Notes: a model not told the origin generated them from the sequence alone. Positions 32,248 through 42,459 are shown, counted from the stretch's first letter. The stretch is DNA of 64,000 nucleotides from Solimicrobium silvestre (GCF_002976435.1 NZ_PUGF01000009.1:62001-126000), one strand, 5' to 3'. Numbers and translations are program-made.

Positions 32248-32814
32248 ATGAAACCAGCAAAAGAAATTAAAGTCGGCAATATCATTATGGTTGATGGTAA
32301 TCCAATGATCGTTTTAAGGATTGATATCAATGGTTCAAGCCGCACAGGTTTCACTTTCAAATGGAAGATGAAAAACCTGTTGACCGGTAGCCCTCTGGAA
32401 AACGTTTTCAAAGGCAGCGAGAGTTTTGACGTGATCGTTCTGGATAAAAAAGAAGTAACTTATTCTTACTTCGCAGATCCATTGTTTGTGTTTATGGACA
32501 CTGACTACAATCAATATGAAATTGAAGGCGAAAACCTGGGCGATGCATTGAACTACCTGAAAGACGGTATGGAATGCGAAGCAGTTTTCTACGACGGTAA
32601 AGCAATTTCAGTTGAATTGCCGACAACAATCGTTCGTCAAGTGGTGTACTCCGAGCCAGCAGTTAAGGGCAACACTTCAGGTAACGTGTTGAAAGAAGCT
32701 AAGATTGAAAATGCCACCGGCAATCTCTTCACAGTTCAAGTGCCGTTGTTTGTTGCACAAGACGACATGATTGAAATTGATACACGTACCAACGAATACA
32801 AAAAACGTGTGTAA
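32248..32814 (+). CDS. efp: Elongation factor P, EarP/rhamnose type
   Basis: 188 residues. Arg32 lies in the loop NGSSRTGF, where other EF-P types have Lys; it is the residue glycosylated by EarP. Domains I (1-65), II (66-125) and III (126-188) are complete. EF-P relieves ribosome stalling at polyproline. ATG 32248 is the start; longer upstream frames add an unrelated leader. A 190-base gap separates it from earP, and a strong terminator follows. Confidence 0.96.
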   Translation: MKPAKEIKVGNIIMVDGNPMIVLRIDINGSSRTGFTFKWKMKNLLTGSPLENVFKGSESFDVIVLDKKEVTYSYFADPLFVFMDTDYNQYEIEGENLGDALNYLKDGMECEAVFYDGKAISVELPTTIVRQVVYSEPAVKGNTSGNVLKEAKIENATGNLFTVQVPLFVAQDDMIEIDTRTNEYKKRV

Positions 32815-32837
32815 TTAGTTTTACTTCATGACTAAAA

Positions 32838-32867
32838 AACGCTGCCGATTTTCGCAGCGTTTTTTTT
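32838..32867 (+). terminator. efp terminator
   Basis: Stem AACGCTGC/GCAGCGTT with an 8-base loop is followed by eight T. Confidence 0.88.
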
Positions 32868-32910
32868 ATGCCGTTCAGGTTTGTGCTTGAACAATAATAA
32901 TAGCTATAAA

Positions 32911-32919
32911 TGATATAAT
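32911..32919 (+). promoter_or_regulatory. Extended -10 promoter for queE
   Basis: TG-A-TATAAT, a perfect extended -10 box, lies after the efp terminator. A consensus -35 is not clear (TTGAAC is too far at 21 bases). No preQ1 riboswitch-like fold is visible between it and the gene. Confidence 0.6.
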
Positions 32920-33029
32920 GGCAGGCTGTGAAGCACAAAAATGCACACGCATCCATCTTAGTCAGAAGTACCGGTTCTTTCCCACTTTCTGCCAAACTTT
33001 TATTTATCCGTTTTTTTGCGAGTTCTGCA

Positions 33030-33665
33030 TTGACCTACAGCGTTAAAGAAATTTTCTACACTTTGCAAGGCGAAGGCAATCATGCTGGGCGTCCTGCGGT
33101 ATTTTGTCGTTTTGCTGGTTGTAATTTATGGTCGGGCAGGGAAGTTGATCGCGCCAAGGCTATCTGCCAGTTTTGCGATACCGATTTTGTTGGCACCGAC
33201 GGCGAATTAGGCGGTAAATTTAAACAGGCCGAAGAATTGGCTGATGTGATTAATGGTTTATGGCCAGCGGCGTATCCTGCTAATAAATACGTTGTGTTTA
33301 CCGGCGGTGAGCCGTTAATGCAGTTGGATGCGGTTTTAATTAATGCGATACATGCGGCCGGTTTTGAAATTGCGATAGAAACTAACGGTACCATCGCGGT
33401 ACCGGAAGGCATAGACTGGGTCTGTGTCAGCCCAAAAATGGGTGCGGAATTAATCGTTTTTAAAGGCGATGAATTGAAAGTGGTGATTCCACAAACGGGC
33501 CAAGATATGCAAAAGTATGAGCAACTCGACTTCAAGCATTTTTTTGTGCAAGCCATGGATGGCCCTTTGCAAGCGGAAAATTTACGTAAAGCGGTGAACT
33601 ACTGCAAACTCCATCCGCATTGGAAATTAAGCTTACAAACTCATAAACTCTTACAAATACCTTAA
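33030..33665 (+). CDS. queE: 7-carboxy-7-deazaguanine synthase QueE
   Basis: Radical SAM enzyme of queuosine synthesis, converting 6-carboxytetrahydropterin to CDG. The family starts TYSVKEIFYTLQGEG, so a TTG at 33030 is the probable start (211 residues); an ATG at 32928 would add 34 residues of unlikely leader. The cluster motif is extended: CNLWSGREVDRAKAICQFC, with a 14-residue insertion between the first and second cysteines of the CxxxCxxC pattern, as in the Burkholderia-type enzyme. TGGEP and ETNGT motifs follow. Forms a unit with queD. Confidence 0.9.
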   Translation: MTYSVKEIFYTLQGEGNHAGRPAVFCRFAGCNLWSGREVDRAKAICQFCDTDFVGTDGELGGKFKQAEELADVINGLWPAAYPANKYVVFTGGEPLMQLDAVLINAIHAAGFEIAIETNGTIAVPEGIDWVCVSPKMGAELIVFKGDELKVVIPQTGQDMQKYEQLDFKHFFVQAMDGPLQAENLRKAVNYCKLHPHWKLSLQTHKLLQIP

Positions 33666-33677
33666 TTCCAACAACTT

Positions 33678-34638
<961 letters not shown>

Positions 34639-34648
34639 TCAAAGTTCA

Positions 34649-35560
34649 ATGCCAACCATTGCCATTATCGGGCCTTCTGCCTACGCACCAAATCCAGATT
34701 ATGTGCCACGTGCGATTGCGCGGCTTCAAGAGCGCGGCTGGAAAATTAAAAACCTGGTTGATCCAAATTCTAAATATCAGCGCTTTTCTGCTGATGATGC
34801 TACTCGTCTGGCGCAGCTTTACAGCGCAGCTGAAGATCCGGAAGTGGATGTAGTTTTGGCGTTACGCGGTGGTTATGGTTTGTCGCGCTTGTTAGATGAT
34901 ATTGATTTTCAACGTTTGGCGAACAGTGGCAAATTATTTGTCGGCTTTAGTGACTTCACTGCGTTCCATCTGGGGATGTTGGCCAAAACAGGCGCGATCA
35001 GTTTTGCTGGCCCGATGTTGTACGACGATTTTGGTCAGGAGCAACTGTATGAATCTTCATTTCAGTATTTTAAGGATTGTCTGACAACAGCCAATTATCA
35101 CCTTAATGTGGTAGTTGAGGGCAACCCAACGGTGCATGCGCAAGGTAAATTTTGGGGCGGTAATCTGGCGATGCTGGCGCATTTGGTCGGCAGTTCGTTT
35201 ATGCCGAAAATTGAAGGCGGAATTTTGTTTGTTGAAGACGTTAATGAAAACCCGTACCGGGTTGAGCGGATGTTATTGCAACTTCACCATGCGGGGATAT
35301 TGGCGAACCAAAAAGCGCTGGTGCTTGGGCATTTCACCAATTACTGCGCTTCTGAGTACGATAACGGCTACGACTTCAACGCAATGCTGGATTTTATTCG
35401 TAGCAAAATTTCCATTCCAATTATTACCGGTTTGCCATTTGGACATTGCCCAAATAAAGCGACATTCCCAATCGGCGCACAAATCAGCTTAACTAGTGAT
35501 GTAAACGGATTTACGCTGCAGTTTGAGAAATATCCTCATTTATCACTCCAAAACGGTTGA
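34649..35560 (+). CDS. ldcA: Muramoyltetrapeptide LD-carboxypeptidase LdcA
   Basis: 303 residues (S66 family). Nucleophile Ser101 in VGFSDFTAFH, plus ALRGGYGLSRLLDD and the C-terminal FVEDVNENPYRVERML and GHFTN elements. It removes the terminal D-Ala from murein tetrapeptides during recycling. ATG 34649 lies 10 bases after the tadA stop; an upstream start inside tadA is not supported. Confidence 0.94.
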   Translation: MPTIAIIGPSAYAPNPDYVPRAIARLQERGWKIKNLVDPNSKYQRFSADDATRLAQLYSAAEDPEVDVVLALRGGYGLSRLLDDIDFQRLANSGKLFVGFSDFTAFHLGMLAKTGAISFAGPMLYDDFGQEQLYESSFQYFKDCLTTANYHLNVVVEGNPTVHAQGKFWGGNLAMLAHLVGSSFMPKIEGGILFVEDVNENPYRVERMLLQLHHAGILANQKALVLGHFTNYCASEYDNGYDFNAMLDFIRSKISIPIITGLPFGHCPNKATFPIGAQISLTSDVNGFTLQFEKYPHLSLQNG

Positions 35561-35663
35561 TTTACTGCCGGACTCCAATAAATATTCTTCGAGGATATTC
35601 TTAATCAAAGGTAACGCACGGGCAATATTTGCCTATGCTACGACTCTAATAAGATGGTGTTGC

Positions 35664-35672
35664 TGGTATAAT
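35664..35672 (+). promoter_or_regulatory. Extended -10 promoter for ybiT
   Basis: TGG-TATAAT, an extended -10 box 35 bases upstream of the GTG start. No good -35 box is seen at the proper distance. Confidence 0.55.
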
Positions 35673-35706
35673 GCCCGGTTAAATTCTTACTCGCAAAAGG
35701 TACTAC

Positions 35707-37308
35707 GTGCTCTCCACCGCAAATATCACCATCCAGTTCGGCGCCAAGCCACTGTTTGAAAACATCTCTGTTAAATTTGGCGATGGCAATCGTTACGGCT
35801 TAATCGGCGCGAATGGTTGCGGAAAATCCACCTTCATGAAAATTTTGGGCGGCGATCTGGAGCAAAGCTCCGGCACTGTCATGCTTGATCCGGGCGAGCG
35901 CTTGGGTAAGCTCGGGCAAAATCAATTTGCCTTTGAAGAAATGCGGGTGTTGGATGTGGTCATGATGGGGCACGTAGAAATGTGGGCCGCCATGACCGAG
36001 CGCGATGCGCTGTACGCCAATCCGGAAGCGACCGATGACGACTACATGCGCGCGGCCGATTTGGAAGCGAAGTTTGCCGAATACGACGGTTACACCGCGG
36101 AATCCCGCGCCAGTGAATTGTTAATGGGTGCAGGGATTGAAATAGCCCAGCATCAAGGCCCAATGAGCGAGATTGCACCGGGTTGGAAATTACGGGTTTT
36201 ATTGGCGCAGGCGCTGTTTTCTAATCCTGACATTTTATTGCTCGATGAACCAACCAATAACTTGGACATCAACACCATTCGCTGGTTAGAAAACGTGTTA
36301 AATCAGCGTAATTCCACGATGATTATCATTTCCCATGATCGCCATTTCTTGAATCAGGTCTGTACGCATATGGCCGATATGGACTATGGGACATTGAAGG
36401 TATATCCAGGTAATTACGACGAATACATGTTGGCCTCTTCGCAAGCGCGTGCTCAGCAATTATCGAACAATGCCAAAGCCAAAGATAAAGTCGCTGAGTT
36501 GCAAGACTTTGTGCGTCGTTTCTCGGCGAATAAATCGAAAGCGCGTCAAGCTACTTCACGTGCTAAACAAATCGACAAAATCAAGATTGAAGACCTTAAA
36601 CCGTCTAGCCGTCAAAATCCGTATATCCGTTTTGAAGGTGAGAAAAAACTGCATCGCCTGGCTATGGAAGTGCAGAGCATTACCAAATCATATGATCGTA
36701 CCCTGTTTAAAAATATCAGCTTAGCTATTGAAGCCGGTGAACGAATCGCGATTATCGGTGCCAACGGTGCGGGTAAAACCACCTTTTTGCGTTGCCTTGG
36801 CGGTGAGTTGGCTGGCTTGAGCCCTGATACCGGTTTGGTGAAATGGGCAGAAAATGCTAATCCGGGCTATATGCCGCAAGATCCAACCGAAGAATTCGCC
36901 AACGGTAAAATTCTGACTGACTGGATGGGCGACTGGACTGGCGAAGGCGATGATGATCAAGCAGTACGTTCCATTTTAGGCCGCTTGTTATTTAGCGGTG
37001 ACGACGTTAAAAAATCGGTCAAAGTATTATCCGGCGGTGAAAAAGGTCGGATGATGTACGGTAAATTAATGTTGGGCCGTCATAACGTGCTGTTGCTTGA
37101 TGAGCCGACCAACCATATGGATATGGAATCGATTGAGTCACTTAACATCGCGCTGGAAAAATATGCCGGTACGCTGATATTTGTGTCGCACGATCGTGAA
37201 TTTGTGTCGAGCTTGGCGACCCGTATCCTGGAAATTAAAGAGAAGGAAATCGTTGATTTCAACGGAACTTATGAAGAGTATTTGGGTAGTCAGGGAATTG
37301 AAGCCTAA
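35707..37308 (+). CDS. ybiT: ABC-F ATPase YbiT
   Basis: 533 residues, GTG start. Two ABC domains: Walker A GANGCGKS and GANGAGKT, Walker [12 protein letters not shown] and [11 protein letters not shown], signatures degenerate IAPGWKLR and normal LSGGEKGR, joined by a linker helix pair (about 240-300). Close overall to E. coli YbiT in length and motifs. ABC-F proteins bind the ribosomal E site and rescue stalled or impaired translation. It has its own promoter and terminator and is convergent with the RsmI-like gene. Confidence 0.94.
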   Translation: MLSTANITIQFGAKPLFENISVKFGDGNRYGLIGANGCGKSTFMKILGGDLEQSSGTVMLDPGERLGKLGQNQFAFEEMRVLDVVMMGHVEMWAAMTERDALYANPEATDDDYMRAADLEAKFAEYDGYTAESRASELLMGAGIEIAQHQGPMSEIAPGWKLRVLLAQALFSNPDILLLDEPTNNLDINTIRWLENVLNQRNSTMIIISHDRHFLNQVCTHMADMDYGTLKVYPGNYDEYMLASSQARAQQLSNNAKAKDKVAELQDFVRRFSANKSKARQATSRAKQIDKIKIEDLKPSSRQNPYIRFEGEKKLHRLAMEVQSITKSYDRTLFKNISLAIEAGERIAIIGANGAGKTTFLRCLGGELAGLSPDTGLVKWAENANPGYMPQDPTEEFANGKILTDWMGDWTGEGDDDQAVRSILGRLLFSGDDVKKSVKVLSGGEKGRMMYGKLMLGRHNVLLLDEPTNHMDMESIESLNIALEKYAGTLIFVSHDREFVSSLATRILEIKEKEIVDFNGTYEEYLGSQGIEA

Positions 37309-37324
37309 TTAAGTATTAAAGATG

Positions 37325-37354
37325 AAAACCCGTTGAATTCAACGGGTTTTTTTT
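37325..37354. terminator. Bidirectional terminator
   Basis: A perfect 26-base palindrome with arms AAAACCCGTTGAA and TTCAACGGGTTTT followed by T, with A on the other side, between the convergent ybiT and methylase genes. Confidence 0.88.
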
Positions 37355-38099
37355 ACGCCAAAAACAAAAAAACTGTCGGTTTTTTATTAAAGTCAGGCAT
37401 TTTCCCTTTGGCTAACAAGGCTTTCCACTGTGAAACCGGCAAGGTTTGAATCTGTTCGGTTTCTAAACTTAAATCAGTCGCAACACAAAGTTCTGTCGCA
37501 GGATTGCAGCTCTGGCAGAAGGCTTCAAGTAAAGCTGCATTTCGGTACGGCGTTTCAATAAAAAGTTGTGTTTGCTTGTCTTTGCGTGAGCGTAATTCTA
37601 ATTCTTGAAGCCGCTTGCTGCGCAGTGCTGCATCGGTCGGTAAATAGCCATTAAACGCAAAACTTTGCCCGTTTAAGCCACTTGCCATCACCGCCAATAG
37701 CAACGAAGAAGGGCCAACCATAGGACGTACTTTAATGCCGCACTGATGCGCTAACTTAACTAAATTTGCACCTGGATCTGCGACTGCTGGAACCCCGGCT
37801 TCAGAAATTAAACCGACATCATGACCCTGCAACAAAGGGCTTAATAAATCAGGCAATGCGCTTTCTTTGGTATTGACATTTAATTCACTGATTTGAATTT
37901 CTTGTAGCGGTTTGGCTAGCGGGAAATTGCTATTCACCAGCTTTAAAAAAGCTCGGGTAGTTTTGGCATTTTCAGCAACAAAATAGGCCAGATTGGCCGT
38001 GATTTTTTGAACTTCAACAGGAATAACGTCAAACAACGGCTGGCTTGGATGGGCAATGCCGAGAGTATTTGGGAGCAGGTAGAGAGTGCCGTTTTTCAT
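37353..38099 (-). CDS. SAM-dependent methyltransferase, RsmI/TP-methylase family
   Basis: 248 residues. Tetrapyrrole-methylase fold: LYLLPNTLGI at the start, GLISEAGVPAVADPGANLV (95-113) and PMVGPSSLLLAVMASGL (126-142), and a FIETPYR motif. RsmI methylates the 2'-O of C1402 in 16S rRNA; this protein is the shorter variant, lacking the usual C-terminal extension, and often coexists with full RsmI in Burkholderiales, so its exact substrate is uncertain. Confidence 0.85.
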   Translation of the reverse strand: MKNGTLYLLPNTLGIAHPSQPLFDVIPVEVQKITANLAYFVAENAKTTRAFLKLVNSNFPLAKPLQEIQISELNVNTKESALPDLLSPLLQGHDVGLISEAGVPAVADPGANLVKLAHQCGIKVRPMVGPSSLLLAVMASGLNGQSFAFNGYLPTDAALRSKRLQELELRSRKDKQTQLFIETPYRNAALLEAFCQSCNPATELCVATDLSLETEQIQTLPVSQWKALLAKGKMPDFNKKPTVFLFLA

Positions 38100-38325
38100 A
38101 GCGTATCGCGGTAAAAGGAAGTAATCAACAGAGGCTGCGATTATAGGCGTATTTGATATTGCGTTGCAGGTTGGTTTAGATAGTCCTTATAAAACATTAT
38201 TCGCAAACCTTTACCGCTGTCGAGCAAGCCCGCTGCAAAGATGGAATAATAGACAATGTTTCGCTGCGTGTGGTGAGCGCGTTGCGTCGCCATGGCTAGC
38301 GACCAACCGGTTCCGGAGGAATTTT

Positions 38326-39258
38326 ATGCTCATGTTGTCCAAGCACTTACCCAGCACCAGAACATTGCAATGCTTCCTTGCGGTCGCGCAGGAGCTCAAT
38401 TTTCGTCGTGCCGCGGAGCTGTTGAACATGTCGCAGCCGCCGTTGTCGCGCCAGATCAAGGCGCTTGAAGATATGCTGCGGGTGCAGCTGATTCACCGCG
38501 ATACCCACCGTGTGAGTCTGACGACAGCCGGCGAAGTGTTTAAGGAAGAAGCGTACAAATTCTTGATGGGGTTGGACCTGGCCATCGCTGGAGTCAAGGA
38601 GCACTTTCACGATGTCTGCGCTGATGTCGTGCGTATCGGCCTGACCAGTGTGATCAACTACAGGCTGATTCCCCAGCTGAATGCCCTCGTTACTGACCCG
38701 GCTTTTACTGGCGGGCGCCCGCTGGAGCGCGCCTGGTCCAAGCATCTAGTCGAGCGAGTTCGCAGCGGCGCGCTTGACATCGCGATCGTTGGCGATATCG
38801 TCACCCTGACCGCCGACTTGACAGTCGAGATCGTCGGCCACGAACCGATGATCGTCGTACTGCCTGCATCCCACCCTGCTGTCGAGAAGACCGAGGTGGA
38901 CTTGGCGGAACTGGGTGGAACGCCGCTGTTCTGGTCGTCGCGCAGCGACAATCCCGCTTTCTACGACAAGTGCGAGCGTATCTTCAAGGGCTTAGGCTAC
39001 ACGGCACCGCGGCGCCTCGAACCGAAGGATTTCACGATACTGCTGGCCTCGGTGGCGGCAGGTGAGGGGGTAGCCCTGTGTCCACAATCGATGCAGGCCA
39101 CCTCGCACATCGGCGTGGTTTACCGCGTGCTGCAGCCCAAACTCGCGCGGCGACTGTCGATCGACATGCAGGTCATCTCGCGAGCGAGCGAAGCGCGGCC
39201 GGCGGTACGCCTCAAGGTCGAAACCATACGGGCGATTCTAGCCGACAAGCCGTCTTGA
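38326..39258 (+). CDS. LysR-family transcriptional regulator
   Basis: 310 residues from ATG 38326, with GGAGGA just upstream. N-terminal winged helix-turn-helix (TLQCFLAVAQELNFRRAAEL and following, about 13-65), then a substrate-binding domain. It is GC-rich (39 of 60 bases in 38701-38760) compared with ybiT (25 of 60 in 36481-36540). It converges on the reductase gene with 15 bases between stops and presumably controls the reductase-CMD-MFS operon. Inducer unknown. Confidence 0.9.
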   Translation: MLMLSKHLPSTRTLQCFLAVAQELNFRRAAELLNMSQPPLSRQIKALEDMLRVQLIHRDTHRVSLTTAGEVFKEEAYKFLMGLDLAIAGVKEHFHDVCADVVRIGLTSVINYRLIPQLNALVTDPAFTGGRPLERAWSKHLVERVRSGALDIAIVGDIVTLTADLTVEIVGHEPMIVVLPASHPAVEKTEVDLAELGGTPLFWSSRSDNPAFYDKCERIFKGLGYTAPRRLEPKDFTILLASVAAGEGVALCPQSMQATSHIGVVYRVLQPKLARRLSIDMQVISRASEARPAVRLKVETIRAILADKPS

Positions 39259-39273
39259 CCGTCTATCACTCCC

Positions 39274-40311
39274 TCAGGCGTTGATTCCCTGCATGCCTTC
39301 ACTGCTGTAGCGCGCTCCGTGTACAGCGTGAGGCGTCATGGTCTCGCTCAGCAACGCCAGGTCGGCGCTGGCAAGTGTAAGACTGGCGGCGCCGAGGTTT
39401 TCGGCCAAGTATGCCGAGCGGCGTGTACCGGGAATCGGCACGATGTTGTCGCCTTGTGCCAGCAGCCAGCAGAGCGCAACTTGCCCGGGCGTCGCGCCGT
39501 AGCGTGCGGCCATATCCCGCATGGTGTCGAGCAAGATCAGGTTATGGATCATGTTGTCGCCCTGGAAGCGCGGGTTGGCGCGACGGAAATCACCTTCGGC
39601 CAGCGTGTCGGTCTGGGTCAGGCATCCAGTGAGAAATCCGCGTCCCAGTGGCGAATAGGCGATGAATCCGATCCCCAATGCTTGCGTCATGGGCAGGATC
39701 TCGTCTTCGACCTCGCGGCTCCACAGAGAATATTCGGTCTGCAACGCGGCCACTGGGTGAATTCGGTGCGCCCGCCCCAATGTGTTTGCCGATACTTCGC
39801 ACAGGCCGACTTGGGCAATCTTGCCTTCTTGAACAAGCCCGGCGAGGCAATCCATCGTGTCCTCAATGGGGATTGCTGGATCGACCCGGTGAATGTAGTA
39901 CAGATCAATACAGTCGACATCGAGCCGCTTGAGCGAAGCTTCGCAGCAGCTCCGGATGTACTCAGGCGAGTTGTTGATGCGCCGTGGCGGCGTGCCGCCC
40001 GTCGTCCGTTCGATGCCACACTTGGTGGCGATCTTGAGTCCACCCGCGTTGTATAGCGTGCGCCGTGCGCGCAGAAATTCGCCGATTAGCAGTTCGTTAT
40101 GGCCACGGCCATACAGGTCGGCCGTGTCAATCAAGGTAACGCCGCGTTCGGCGACCTCGTGTAGAAGCTTGATGGAGGCGATGTCGTCGGAGGGCCCGTA
40201 GAATTCGCTCATGCCCATGGCGCCAAATCCAAGCGCCGATACGGCCAGGCTGCTGCCGATTATGCGGACCGGCAGGGCCTGCGCTGCGCTGTTGTTAGTA
40301 TCGTTTGTCAT
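39274..40311 (-). CDS. Aldo/keto reductase
   Basis: 345 residues from ATG 40311. Catalytic tetrad Asp62, Tyr67 (LIDTADLYGRG), Lys97 (IATKCG) and His141 (YYIHRVDP). The C-terminal cofactor region IVPIPGTRR is typical of NADPH-dependent AKR13-like or YajO-like enzymes that reduce aldehydes and ketones. Third gene of a minus-strand operon after the MFS transporter and CMD gene. GC-rich as in its neighbours. Confidence 0.92.
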   Translation of the reverse strand: MTNDTNNSAAQALPVRIIGSSLAVSALGFGAMGMSEFYGPSDDIASIKLLHEVAERGVTLIDTADLYGRGHNELLIGEFLRARRTLYNAGGLKIATKCGIERTTGGTPPRRINNSPEYIRSCCEASLKRLDVDCIDLYYIHRVDPAIPIEDTMDCLAGLVQEGKIAQVGLCEVSANTLGRAHRIHPVAALQTEYSLWSREVEDEILPMTQALGIGFIAYSPLGRGFLTGCLTQTDTLAEGDFRRANPRFQGDNMIHNLILLDTMRDMAARYGATPGQVALCWLLAQGDNIVPIPGTRRSAYLAENLGAASLTLASADLALLSETMTPHAVHGARYSSEGMQGINA

Positions 40312-40355
40312 ATGGTGTCTCTTTAAAGTCAGGGAGGTAAATGCTTCGGGTGGAT

Positions 40356-40757
40356 TCACTTGTTCTGGTCGGCGGCGGCCAGCACCGCGCGGTAGGCCGT
40401 AACGCCATTCATGCACGCCGGCAGGCCAGCATACAGCGCCATCTGGATAACGATTTCCAACAGTTTAGCCCGGGTTACGCCAACGTTCAGGGCGCCGCGC
40501 ATATGCAGTTCGAGCTGGCCGGGCGCGTTGCCCATGGCCGTGAGCGCCGCCACGGTCAGCATCTCGCGAGTCTTGATGTCGAGCCCGGGACGGCTTAGTA
40601 CGTCGCCAAATGCGTAGTCGGTCACGAGGCGCTCCAGTCCAGGATCTAGCTCGGAAAGCCTGTCGCCGACGCGCACGGAAAGGCCGGGTTCTAGCGTGTC
40701 CATTAAGCGCTGGCCGCGCAGCGTCGTCTCGCTGATGCTACGGAGAGGGGCAGTCAT
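40356..40757 (-). CDS. Carboxymuconolactone decarboxylase family protein
   Basis: 133 residues from ATG 40757, overlapping the MFS stop by 4 bases. The CMD fold is recognised from VLSRPGLDIKTREMLTVAAL then TAMGNAPGQLELHMRGALNVGVTRAKLLEIVIQMALYAGLPA. The AhpD CxxC redox pair is absent, so it is closer to gamma-carboxymuconolactone decarboxylase than to a peroxidase. It may process the ring-derived or lactone substrate handled by the operon; actual substrate unknown. An upstream-extended reading frame into the MFS gene is not real. Confidence 0.88.
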   Translation of the reverse strand: MTAPLRSISETTLRGQRLMDTLEPGLSVRVGDRLSELDPGLERLVTDYAFGDVLSRPGLDIKTREMLTVAALTAMGNAPGQLELHMRGALNVGVTRAKLLEIVIQMALYAGLPACMNGVTAYRAVLAAADQNK

Positions 40758-41977
40758 GGCTGTAGCTCCGATTGCGGAATGGAGGTATGGCTGCCGAGAG
40801 CCGTCACCACCAAGATCGACGCAGCGCCGCCCAAGCCGCCGACCATCATTACGGCCGCAAAACCGCTGTGGCTCTGCACCCAGGCGCCGATCATGGCACC
40901 GCTGCCGATGGCGGCGTTGAAAATGGCGACGTACACCGCGGATGCTGGCATGGCCGCCGCACCAGCGGTGCGAAGGATCCAGGTCTGGAAGCCGACGAAA
41001 ATGGTCGATATCGATGCACCCCACAGGATCAGCATGGCGCCGACGCCTGCCACGCTGATCTGCGTGCCCCAGATGCCAAGCGCGAAAAGGGACAGCGTCA
41101 TCAGTGCCAGGGCCAACAGTAGGAGGGCTCGCAGGTAGCGATCAATGAAGATTCCGGTCAGGAAGTTGGCGGCTAGGCCAGAGGTGCCAAAGCCAAACAG
41201 CAAGGCAATTACCATGGTGGCCTGCATGCCCGGTGCTTCGCGTAGGAACGGCTCAATGAAGGTGAACGCGGCAAAGTGGGCGGTCACGGCAAACGCTGTG
41301 GCGACGTAGATGCTACACAGATCCATGCGGCGCAGGACCGAACCCAATGCTGCGCGGGTGTCCTTGACCTGGTTTTGTTCCAAGCGCGGTAGCACCGCTA
41401 GCATTCCGAGCGCGGTCAGCAAGCTCAGTGCGCCAACGGCGCCAAAGGCGATGCGCCAATTGCTTTCTTGGCCGATCAGGGTGGCCAGTGGGACGCCCAG
41501 CACGCTCGCCGCTGAGACGCCACCGAACACGATCGACATGGCCAGGCCTACGTGTCGAGGCGGCGCGATTTGTGCAGCTGATGCGGCAATAACGGCCCAG
41601 AACAAGCCGTGTGCGACGGCACCGCAGGCTCGCGCCGCCAGCAGCAGGCCAAAGCCGTCCGCCGTCATAGCTGCACCATTCGACAGCGCAAGACATAGCA
41701 TCAAGCCGATCAACAGTGGTTTGCGCGGAATACGGCCAAGGGCAATCGCAGCCAGCAGTGCACTGAAAGCGCCGATCCAGGCGTACAAGGTAACTGTCAG
41801 GCCGATTGCGGACTCGCTGCGTCCGATGTCTTGGGCGATCGCCGATAGCAGGCCAATTGGCGCCAGCTCGGTGGTGACGATGGTGAAAGCGCCGATGCCC
41901 AAGAAGACGATGGATAGCCATATGCGCCAGTCAGACTGGCCGGGTGGTTGATTTAGGTGTGGTGGTGAATGGTTCAT
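40754..41977 (-). CDS. MFS transporter, DHA1-like exporter
   Basis: 407 residues, 12 predicted membrane helices. The N-terminal region WLSIVFLGIGAFTIVTTELAP with helix 1, then the cytoplasmic motif LGRIPRKPLLI and GGVSAASVLGVPLATLIGQ (motif C-like Gly/Pro) match drug or sugar exporters of the DHA1/SotB type. First gene of the minus-strand operon and probably the most highly expressed. It likely exports a small molecule; substrate unknown. Confidence 0.9.
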   Translation of the reverse strand: MNHSPPHLNQPPGQSDWRIWLSIVFLGIGAFTIVTTELAPIGLLSAIAQDIGRSESAIGLTVTLYAWIGAFSALLAAIALGRIPRKPLLIGLMLCLALSNGAAMTADGFGLLLAARACGAVAHGLFWAVIAASAAQIAPPRHVGLAMSIVFGGVSAASVLGVPLATLIGQESNWRIAFGAVGALSLLTALGMLAVLPRLEQNQVKDTRAALGSVLRRMDLCSIYVATAFAVTAHFAAFTFIEPFLREAPGMQATMVIALLFGFGTSGLAANFLTGIFIDRYLRALLLLALALMTLSLFALGIWGTQISVAGVGAMLILWGASISTIFVGFQTWILRTAGAAAMPASAVYVAIFNAAIGSGAMIGAWVQSHSGFAAVMMVGGLGGAASILVVTALGSHTSIPQSELQP

Positions 41978-42308
41978 GACGACCTTTGTATGGTTAACTA
42001 GCTGGTTTGATTAAGACACGGCGTACTCACAGCGACAATTGACTCCAGCCGTGCTTGGTGATTGAGCGCGAGGCTAGTTACCTTTGCGGTTGTATTGCGA
42101 TCTGGGGCGTGCGTGTTGGTGTAATCAAGAGTATATAAAAAGATAATTATTCTGAATTGTTTTTTAAACCATACCGTGTAGGTATCAGTGTTGAGGGCCG
42201 AGGGAGTGGCGCTCGCACTGGATCCAGCCGAGCTCGGCTGGATTTATTGACATACTTTTTATAGTCAAAATATTATTGCTTATTAGTATTTTGTATCCTA
42301 AAGTTTTA
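41978..42308. other. Intergenic region with 22-bp palindrome
   Basis: Region between the MFS operon and a repeat element. It holds an A/T-rich stretch (42120-42170) that may contain the MFS promoter and a perfect 22-bp palindrome at 42222-42243 with arms ATCCAGCCGAG and CTCGGCTGGAT, followed by TTTATT, which can fold as a terminator or act as an operator. No gene is seen. Confidence 0.5.
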
Positions 42309-42414
42309 AATAGGGCTACGCAAAACCGCTCCAGCTGCGTTGTGCTCTCCTTGCTGTACTAAAGTACTATCTACGTCGGCTCGCCTTGCCGGAACAATTT
42401 TGCGTAGCCCTATT
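42309..42414. repeat. 106-bp symmetric repeat element (MITE/REP-like)
   Basis: The ends are perfect 17-bp inverted repeats AATAGGGCTACGCAAAA and TTTTGCGTAGCCCTATT. The exact centre is a small hairpin GTACT-AA-AGTAC. Two imperfect ~20-bp direct repeats flank the centre (42335-42354 and 42371-42389, both ending CCTTGC). It has no coding capacity. The form suggests a non-autonomous mobile or REP-like element; it sits at the border of the GC-rich cassette. Confidence 0.7.
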
Positions 42415-42459
42415 ACAATCACGCCTTCGTGTCGCAAAACCTCGCAATAAGGGGTAATT

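Noticed and set aside
32868-33029. preQ1 riboswitch before queE
   Set aside because: No pseudoknot-forming pattern or A-rich tail was recognisable; only an extended -10 promoter is visible.
39319-40056. Long plus-strand frame opposite the aldo/keto reductase
   Set aside because: A shadow of a GC-rich coding strand; no domain, no ribosome binding site, and the minus strand encodes a full AKR.
40758-41024. Longer CMD-family protein of 222 residues
   Set aside because: The upstream part runs antisense-free through the MFS gene in another frame and has Arg/His-rich shadow composition; the real start overlaps the MFS stop by 4 bases.
41310-41951. Plus-strand frame opposite the MFS gene
   Set aside because: Shadow of the GC-rich membrane protein; Ser/Ala/Pro/Arg-biased with no fold.
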